Assembly: GCF_902506105.1 (NCBI RefSeq)
Contig: NZ_LR733303.1
Coordinates: 992,001-1,056,000 of the forward strand
Direction of reading: 5' to 3'
Length of the DNA: 64,000 nt
DNA from: Aeromicrobium sp. 9AM
Lineage (GTDB): Bacteria; Actinomycetota; Actinomycetes; Propionibacteriales; Nocardioidaceae
The notes under the pieces were generated by a model that was given only the letters and a program-made list of their open reading frames with translations, had not been told where the DNA came from and searched no databases. The first letter of the stretch is position 1. Every line of letters begins with the position of its first letter. The position numbers and the translations under genes were made by a program. This document shows positions 57,039-64,000 of this stretch, piece by piece.

Positions 57039-57662
57039 TCAGTCGGCTGTGCGCCGGCGGCTCAGCATGGCGATGACGCCGACCCACACGTAGCCCGGCC
57101 AGAGGGCAAGGCGTTCGAACCCGCCGAGGGCGGTTGACCCGTCACCCGCCAGCAGTGCCGCGAAGCCGAGGACTCCGATCGCCGACAGCGCCGCGGCCGC
57201 GAGAGTGGCGCGTGCGAGCCCGGGACGTGTGGCCCACAGGCTGAGCGCCGTGAGCACCAGCGCGGTGGGCTGAGCCAGGAAGACCGGAAGGGCGACGAGC
57301 CCGTGCAGCCCGCCGTTCTCGTTGACCGGCACCAGCCCCACACCGACTGAGCCGAGGCCCGAGACGCACCACGTCACGACGGCCGCTGTGCCGACTCGGC
57401 CTGGCAGGATGCGGGAGCCGAGCAGGAGCGCGCCGAGGGCGAGGGTCACCCCGAACCAGATGAACGCGACGTTCATCGTCGCGTGCCATGGCGAGCACAG
57501 CACGTCGCCGCGGATCGTCCGGCACGAGGTGTTGCCGAGGTCGCTGACGGTCGAGTCGACGAAGCTGTAGTCCCGCGAGGCCTGCAGTCCGACGACGACC
57601 TCGGTGACGACGTAGAGCGGTTGCAGCGTCCAGGCGGCCCTGCCCACGCCTCGTGGGGTCAA
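57039..57662 (-). CDS. DUF998 membrane protein
   Basis: 207 residues with six hydrophobic segments. RDYSFVDSTVSDLG and WHATMNVAFIWFGVTLALGA fit DUF998. The function of the family is unknown. It is convergent with rmuC (8 bp apart) and 11 bp from the metB end on the same strand. Confidence 0.78.
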   Translation of the reverse strand: MTPRGVGRAAWTLQPLYVVTEVVVGLQASRDYSFVDSTVSDLGNTSCRTIRGDVLCSPWHATMNVAFIWFGVTLALGALLLGSRILPGRVGTAAVVTWCVSGLGSVGVGLVPVNENGGLHGLVALPVFLAQPTALVLTALSLWATRPGLARATLAAAALSAIGVLGFAALLAGDGSTALGGFERLALWPGYVWVGVIAMLSRRRTAD

Positions 57663-57673
57663 CCTTGAGCGCC

Positions 57674-58845
<1,172 letters not shown>

Positions 58846-58849
<4 letters not shown>

Positions 58850-60222
58850 ACGTGAACCCCCAAGAGGTCGTGGCGGGTCAGGACACCGAGCGGCTTGCCG
58901 TCCTCGACGACCATCACGGCATCGCTGGCGCTGAGCGCCTTGAGGGCGGTGTCGAGGTCCTCCTGGCCGCCGATGAGCGGGAAGGCGGGCTCCATGTGCT
59001 GCGAAACGGCGTCGGTGAGGTGGGCGCGGCCCTCGAACACAGCGCTGAGCAGCGCGCGCTCGCTGACGCTGCCGGCGACCTCGCCGATCACGACGGGCGG
59101 CTCGGCGCCGACCACGGGCATCTGCGAGACGTTGTACTCGCGCAGGATCTCGATCGCGTCACGGATCGTCTCGGACGGGTGCGTGTGCACCAGGGCCGGC
59201 ATGCCGCCGGACTTGCTGCGCAGCAGCTCACCGGCCGTGACCTGGTGGGTGTGACCGTCCAGCGGCTCGCTGAGGAAGCCGTAGGACGACATCCACTCGT
59301 CGTTGAAGATCTTCGCGAGGTAGCCGCGGCCGCCATCGGGCAGCAGGACCACCACGAGGGCGTCCGGTCCGGCCTCTTTGGCGACCTGCAGGGCCGCGAC
59401 GGTCGCCATGCCGCACGATCCGCCGACCAGGAGGCCTTCCTCGCGAGCGAGCCGGCGGGTCATCTCGAACGAGTCGGCATCGCTGACGGCGATGATCTGA
59501 TCGGGGATCGACGGGTCGTACGCGCTGGGCCAGAAGTCCTCGCCGACGCCTTCGACAAGGTAGGGCCGGCCCGTGCCGCCGGAGTAGACCGAGCCTTCGG
59601 GGTCGGCGCCGATGACCTTGACCTTGCCGCCGGAGACCTCCTTGAGGTAGCGGCCGACGCCGGTGATCGTGCCGCCGGTGCCGACGCCGGCGACGAAATG
59701 GGTCACCTTGCCGTCGGTGTCAGCCCAGATCTCGGGTCCGGTGGTCTCGTAGTGGCTCTCGGGTCCGGCGGGGTTGGAGTACTGGTCGGGCTTCCAAGCG
59801 CCCTCGGTCTCGCGGACCAGACGATCGGAAACGTTGTAGTAGCTGTCGGGATGCTCCGGCGGCACGGCGGTCGGGCACACCACGACCTCGGCGCCGTACG
59901 CGCGCATGGCGTTGCGCTTCTCCTCGCCGACCTTGTCGGGGCACACGAAGATGCAGTGATAGCCGCGCTGCTGGGCGACGAGCGCCAGCCCGATCCCGGT
60001 GTTGCCGGAGGTCGGCTCGACGATCGTGCCGCCGGGCTTGAGGGCTCCGGAGGCTTCGGCGGCGTCTACCATCTTGACCGCGATGCGGTCCTTGGCGCTG
60101 CCGCCGGGGTTGAGGTACTCGATCTTGGCGGCCACGGTCGCGGATCCCGCGGAGGTGACCGAGTTGAGACGGACCAGCGGGGTGTTGCCGATCAGCTCAA
60201 CGATGTGGTTTGCAATGGGCAT
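58846..60222 (-). CDS. cbs: Cystathionine beta-synthase
   Basis: 458 residues. PLP-lysine in NPGGSAKDRIA (K44), SGNTGIGLA, GVGTGGTITGVG phosphate loop; then a C-terminal CBS-domain pair (about 335-456; SETIRDAIEILREYNVSQMPVV and MVVEDGKPLGVLTRHDLL). The tandem CBS module marks CBS as opposed to O-acetylserine sulfhydrylase. Condenses serine or O-acetylserine with homocysteine. Coupled to metB. Confidence 0.9.
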
Positions 60223-60266
60223 GCGGCCATTCTTGCACTCGTCGGATCGGCAGGATCTTCACGTCG

Positions 60267-60980
60267 TCAGCGCTTGGTGAGCACGGGTGCGGCCTCGCGG
60301 ACGTCGAGGTCCGCAGCCGGTCCGGATGCCTGCAGCGTCTGCCCGATGGTCTGCCATGCGCCGCCGTCGACGCGGTAGCGCACCCGGTAGGTCACGTCGA
60401 CGCGCGGACGTACGTTGTCGGCAGGCTCGCGATAGCGGTGGGTGACGTCCATCGCCGGGTACGGCTTGCCGGGCCGGCTGGTGGTCTTGACCGTGCGGTC
60501 GCCGTGGACCCAGGTGTAGCGGATCGGCTCGGCGACGAGATCGATGTCGAAGCCCAGCAGCGTGATGCTGCGCTCGAAGGGCTGCGGCCGCGTGTAGAAG
60601 ATGGTCTCGATGTTGACGAGGGTCTCCTCGCCGGGCTGGATCCGCACCTTGAGGCTCGGCAACCCGATCTCCCGCACTGCCCGCAAAACATCCCCGTCGG
60701 TGATGTCCTCAGGCTGAACCCGTGTCGGCGCCTCAGGTGCTGGCTCGCAATTGAAGCCGGCCCCTGGATCTTCGATGCACTCAGTGGTCTCGGTGGCCTT
60801 GCGCACCCCAGCTGGCCTGTTCGATACGTCTTGCCGCCTGTCAGGGCGTTCAATTTCTGATCCGTGAAGGCGGATCCTCGGTTTGCTGGGGTCGGGCGTG
60901 ACGTCAATTGCGGAAGTAGCTGGTGACCCGGTGACAAGCAGAATCACGATGGACAGGATCGATGGAGTGAGCCCCTTCAT
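60267..60980 (-). CDS. Secreted hypothetical protein
   Basis: 237 residues with a signal peptide (1-24). The N-terminal half is Pro/Arg/Glu-rich with a CIEDPGAGFNCEP Cys pair; the C-terminal half is beta-rich (LKVRIQPGEETLVNIETIFYT, VDVTYRVRYRVDGGAW). Start overlaps the stop of the lipoprotein gene by 4 bp (ATGA), so the two likely act together at the cell surface. The DNA at 60.7-61.1 kb is less GC-rich than the surroundings. Not recognised. Confidence 0.7.
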   Translation of the reverse strand: MKGLTPSILSIVILLVTGSPATSAIDVTPDPSKPRIRLHGSEIERPDRRQDVSNRPAGVRKATETTECIEDPGAGFNCEPAPEAPTRVQPEDITDGDVLRAVREIGLPSLKVRIQPGEETLVNIETIFYTRPQPFERSITLLGFDIDLVAEPIRYTWVHGDRTVKTTSRPGKPYPAMDVTHRYREPADNVRPRVDVTYRVRYRVDGGAWQTIGQTLQASGPAADLDVREAAPVLTKR

Positions 60981-61510
60981 TTCGCGTCGCCAAGTGCCAG
61001 TTGGGTGATCCTTCGGGAGCCCGAAGTCCCTTGGATAGCGAACGTCAGTTCGATTTTCTCCGAGCTTGAAGTTTGTTCGTTGTCGTCTCGACTCGTTCGG
61101 AATCGGTTCCTGCCGGAGGTGATCGTTGTAGTTGCGTAAGTTTCAGAATCCCCGGTTTCGAGCGTGAACTTCGAAGCAGTCCACTTCCCGCCCTTGAAGT
61201 AGCCGCCGGATTTGTAGGTGTCGCGGTAGAGGTTGATGTAGCTCTGGCAGCCCTCGCACTTCGGCGACGAAAGGCGCGACAACTCCTCGACGTCTCCGGT
61301 GCTCGCGGCGTAGTTGAAGACGTCGATGTAGTGCTTGACGAACGCGGCGGCGCCTTCGGATGTGTCTTCCTTGGCTTGCGCCGGCATGGTCGGCGGGGTC
61401 GCGGTCGGCGACGCCGAGGTGCTCGTGCGCTTCGGCTCCTTGGGCGCTGGATCCGACGAGCACGCGCCAAGGGTCAACAGGACGGCCAGAACAATTCCCC
61501 CGAATCGCAT
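60977..61510 (-). CDS. DUF6318 lipoprotein
   Basis: 177 residues: lipobox LGAC (C17), Ser/Thr/Pro linker (20-45), then FVKHYIDVFNYAASTGDVEELSRLSSPKCEGCQSYINLYRDTYKSGGYFKGGKW, the DUF6318 core with its C-E-G-C pair. Actinobacterial surface lipoprotein of unknown function with a likely NTF2-like fold. Coupled to the secreted protein that follows. Confidence 0.8.
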   Translation of the reverse strand: MRFGGIVLAVLLTLGACSSDPAPKEPKRTSTSASPTATPPTMPAQAKEDTSEGAAAFVKHYIDVFNYAASTGDVEELSRLSSPKCEGCQSYINLYRDTYKSGGYFKGGKWTASKFTLETGDSETYATTTITSGRNRFRTSRDDNEQTSSSEKIELTFAIQGTSGSRRITQLALGDAK

Positions 61511-61575
61511 GCCCGAGAAACTACCGAAACACGCGCGGTTCTGTCAGCCCCTGCCGTGGACCTGTGGACAACCCG

Positions 61576-62061
61576 TCACGGACGGAGCGGGCGGCCCTGT
61601 GAGTCGTTCGGCTCACCGGTGAGCATCAGGATGCCGTCGATCAGGGACCAGATTCCGCCGATGCCGCAGGTGAAGATCGACACGAGCAGCTGAGCGACGC
61701 CTGTGCCGGTGTCGCCGATGTAGAACCGGCCGATGCCGAACGGCAACAGGATGTTGAGCAGCCCGGCGATGAGCTTCTGCTTGTCCGAGTACGGCACACC
61801 CGTCACCGGGTGCACGCCCCACGGGGCGCCGGCGTGCGCGCCGTACGCGTAGCCCGGAGGCGGGTAACCACCGGGTGGCGGCTGGTAGCCGGGCGGGGGA
61901 CCGTAGCCCGGAGGCGGCGGCGGAGCCTGACCGCCCGGAGGCGGCGGCGCGTACCCCGGAGGCGGCTGGTTGGCCCGTCCGTAGTCGGGCTCGCCGCCCT
62001 CGAGCGGAACAGTCGGCTCGGTGGGGTCGGACTCGGGCGGCTCCGGCGGGGTCGACGTCAT
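61576..62061 (-). CDS. TM2-domain membrane protein with Pro-rich N-terminus
   Basis: 161 residues. Residues 1-75 are acidic then P-P-G-Y-rich; residues about 93-150 are a TM2 domain (KQKLIAGLLNILLPFGIGRFYIGDTGTGVAQLLVSIFTCGIGGIWSLIDGI) with two membrane helices. Function of TM2 proteins is largely unknown. It is 31 bp from secDF on the same strand. Confidence 0.85.
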   Translation of the reverse strand: MTSTPPEPPESDPTEPTVPLEGGEPDYGRANQPPPGYAPPPPGGQAPPPPPGYGPPPGYQPPPGGYPPPGYAYGAHAGAPWGVHPVTGVPYSDKQKLIAGLLNILLPFGIGRFYIGDTGTGVAQLLVSIFTCGIGGIWSLIDGILMLTGEPNDSQGRPLRP

Positions 62062-62092
62062 GCCAACACCCTAGGGGTCCGCCCGGCCCGCC

Positions 62093-64000
62093 TCACACCA
62101 CCGCGCCCGTCGACCTGCCGTCATCGACATTCGCGTACGGGTCGATGACCCGTGCACCGGGCTCCGTCGGGTCGTACGGCCACCGCTCCTCGAGCACGAC
62201 CGCCAACGCCGACGCCGTGAAGATCGTCGACAGGATGCCGACCGACAGGCCCAGCAGCAACGCGATCGCGAAGTCGGTCAGCGAGTCGCCGCCCAGCACC
62301 GCCAGCGCCGCGAGGATGAACATCGCGCCCAGCCCCGTGTTGATCGTGCGGGGGATCGTCTGCAGGATCGCCTCGTTGACCACCTCCCGCAGGGGCCGCT
62401 TGCGGTTCTCGCGGGTGTGCTCGCGGATGCGGTCGAACACGACGATCGTGTCGTTGACCGCCAGACCGATGATCGACAGCACCGCCGCGAGGAACACGCC
62501 GTCGATCGGCTTGCCCCACCACGCGAACACGCCGACCACGGTCAGCACCACCGACGACATCGACAGCACGGCCGCCGCGGCGTACGTCCAACGGAACCGC
62601 CACGCGAGATAGATCATCTGAGCGGCGATAGCGATGCCGAACGCGATCAGCGCCTTGTCGCGCAGCTCCTTGCCGAGGCTCGGACCGACGAGCTCGTCGC
62701 GTTCCTTCTCGACGTCGCCGGCCACCCCGGTGAGGGCCTTCTCGATCTCGAATGCCTCGTCGTTGGTGATGTCGTCGACGCGCACCGTGATGTTCTCCTT
62801 GCCGCCCTCGCCGGACGACGACTGCACGACGGCCTTGGGGAAACCGGCTTCGCCCACGGCGTCACGAGCGTCGTCGACGTCGACGGACTGCGACGAGGAG
62901 TACTCCAGCAAGCGCCCGCCGGTGAACTCGACACCGAGGTTGAGGCCGCGCAGGGCGATGCCACCGATCGAGATCACCGCGACGACCAGCGTGACGGCGA
63001 TCCACGTGCCGCTGCGCTTCATGAGGTTGGGGCCGCTCTCGGTGAGCCACGCGCGGATGCGTCCCGTGCCGGCGATGCCGCTGATGCCCGGATGCTTCCG
63101 GACGTACGCCCGACGCATCGCCCACTCGCTCAGCACTCGCGCGACGACCAGCGCCGACACCATCGAGGCCACGACACCGATGGACAGCGTCACGCCGAAC
63201 CCCTTGACGGGACCGGACGCGAAGAAGAACAGCAGCGCGGCCGCGAGCAGGGTCGTGACGTTGGAGTCGATGATCGCCGACCACGCCTTGTTGAAGCCGG
63301 TGTTGAGCGCGGGGGACAGGCCGCCGGCCCTGCGCTCGGCATACTCCTCACGCGCTCGTTCGAAGACCAGCACGTTGGCGTCGATCGCGAGCCCGATCGC
63401 GAGGACGAAGCCGGCGAGACCGGGCAGCGTGAGGGTCGCACCGAGCCAGACGAGCAGACCGTACGAGATGAGGGCGTACGCACCCAGGGCGATCGTGGCG
63501 AGCAGGCCGACGAGCCGGTAGACGAACATGATGAACAGCCCGGTGAGGACGATGCCGATGATCGCGGCCTCGATCGAGGCGTCGATCGCGACCTTGCCGA
63601 GCGTGGGGCCGACGGTCCTCTGCTCGACGATCTCGACCTCGATCGGCAGGGCGCCGCCCTTGATCAGCACGGCCAGGTCCTTGGCCGACTCCTGCGTGAA
63701 GCTGCCCTGGATCTGCGTGCTGTTGCCGCCGCCGGAGGCGCAGAGCTCAGGGACGACGCCGGGGGAGGAGATGACCTTGTCGTCGAGCACGATCGCGACC
63801 CGGTTGCCGGCTGCGGTGTTGGCGCACGCGTCGGCCACGAGCTCCTTCCACCCGCCGCTGCCCGAGCCGTTGAACGTCACGCCGACGACCCATTCGCCGA
63901 GGCCTTGCTGCTCGGTCTCGGCCGTGGCGTTCTTGACCCCGGTCCCGTCGAGGAGGGCCTTGCCGATGACGACGGGGGCGCCGCTCTCGTCGTTGAGCAC
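62093..64000 (-). CDS. secDF: Protein translocase subunit SecDF fusion (5' end outside window)
   Basis: The visible 635 residues are open to the right edge. First comes the end of the SecD periplasmic domain and its six helices (VGPTLGKVAIDASIEAAIIG, AIGLAIDANVLVFERAREE), then, without a stop, the SecF module (LRGLNLGVEFTGGRLLEY, LSIIGLAVNDTIVVFDRIREHTRE). The complex uses the proton gradient to pull secreted proteins through SecYEG. In many actinobacteria secD and secF are separate genes; here they are one frame. The last 25 residues are a hydrophilic tail. Partial: N-terminus missing. Confidence 0.9.
   Translation of the reverse strand: MLNDESGAPVVIGKALLDGTGVKNATAETEQQGLGEWVVGVTFNGSGSGGWKELVADACANTAAGNRVAIVLDDKVISSPGVVPELCASGGGNSTQIQGSFTQESAKDLAVLIKGGALPIEVEIVEQRTVGPTLGKVAIDASIEAAIIGIVLTGLFIMFVYRLVGLLATIALGAYALISYGLLVWLGATLTLPGLAGFVLAIGLAIDANVLVFERAREEYAERRAGGLSPALNTGFNKAWSAIIDSNVTTLLAAALLFFFASGPVKGFGVTLSIGVVASMVSALVVARVLSEWAMRRAYVRKHPGISGIAGTGRIRAWLTESGPNLMKRSGTWIAVTLVVAVISIGGIALRGLNLGVEFTGGRLLEYSSSQSVDVDDARDAVGEAGFPKAVVQSSSGEGGKENITVRVDDITNDEAFEIEKALTGVAGDVEKERDELVGPSLGKELRDKALIAFGIAIAAQMIYLAWRFRWTYAAAAVLSMSSVVLTVVGVFAWWGKPIDGVFLAAVLSIIGLAVNDTIVVFDRIREHTRENRKRPLREVVNEAILQTIPRTINTGLGAMFILAALAVLGGDSLTDFAIALLLGLSVGILSTIFTASALAVVLEERWPYDPTEPGARVIDPYANVDDGRSTGAVV

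Noticed and set aside
60223-60266. Possible SAM riboswitch upstream of the cbs-metB operon
   Set aside because: The gap upstream of cbs is only 44 bp and shows no riboswitch-like helices.

Overview
The window is 64 kb of very GC-rich DNA with dense, mostly leader-poor genes, many GTG starts and 4-bp ATGA/GTGA overlaps. Gene content (two FCD-type GntR regulators, sugar ABC permeases without an ATPase gene, FHA proteins with Ser/Thr kinases, a PASTA kinase, an excalibur protein, DUF6318, a SecD-SecF fusion) points to an actinobacterium. A Nocardioidaceae-type organism such as Nocardioides or Aeromicrobium is my best guess; this is an inference from style and content, not a database match. I saw no rRNA, tRNA, CRISPR array, IS element or prophage.

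Region 0.8-14.2 kb is a sugar-acid catabolic cluster on both strands with two regulators. Its right and middle parts hold every step expected of the non-phosphorylating L-fucose route: fucose-type aldo/keto dehydrogenase, mutarotase, lactonase, enolase-superfamily dehydratase, SDR dehydrogenase and FAH-family hydrolase, plus an ABC importer lacking its ATPase. Its left part (Zn alcohol dehydrogenase, KduD, KDG kinase, KDPG aldolase) is what is needed to carry a 2-keto-3-deoxy-hexonate through a diketo intermediate to KDG and then KDPG. I infer a forked pathway for 6-deoxy (L-fucose) and 6-hydroxy (L-galactose-like) sugars. Candidate operators recur at the relevant promoters.

Region 14.3-22.6 kb holds a solitary AztD-like zinc lipoprotein behind a Zur/Fur-like palindrome, a signalling island (FHA-like protein, membrane FHA protein, multi-pass Ser/Thr kinase), a GlsB/YeaQ protein, a histidine phosphatase, a lone WYL-domain protein and a FitAB-type toxin-antitoxin pair behind a perfect palindrome. 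Region 22.6-35.4 kb carries a SNF2 helicase, a beta-propeller phytase, a serine hydrolase lipoprotein, BluB, a YgiD-like dioxygenase with a MarR-type box, a metallo-beta-lactamase fold protein, an excalibur protein, thioredoxin, a PknB-type PASTA kinase, a PQQ-type sugar dehydrogenase lipoprotein and an unrecognised 58-residue ORF.

Region 35.5-51.1 kb holds a cold-shock protein, a CAP-domain protein, a large secreted M6 metalloprotease with a structured upstream region, a MarR-MFS pair, a two-lobed phospholipase D-like protein, an APC permease, exonuclease III, an aldo/keto reductase, a KstD-like flavoprotein and a geranylgeranyl-reductase-family flavoprotein. Region 51.1-64 kb holds a convergent queuosine pair (YhhQ transporter and Tgt), an M50-type protease overlapping a TPR gene, RmuC, a cbs-metB transsulfuration pair, secreted or lipoprotein hypotheticals, a TM2 protein and the 3' part of secDF, cut by the right edge.

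Most intergenic gaps are short. Clear rho-independent terminators and several palindromic sites are listed, and a near-palindromic dispersed repeat occurs twice (26.6 and 51.8 kb), the second copy supplying the tgt stop codon.
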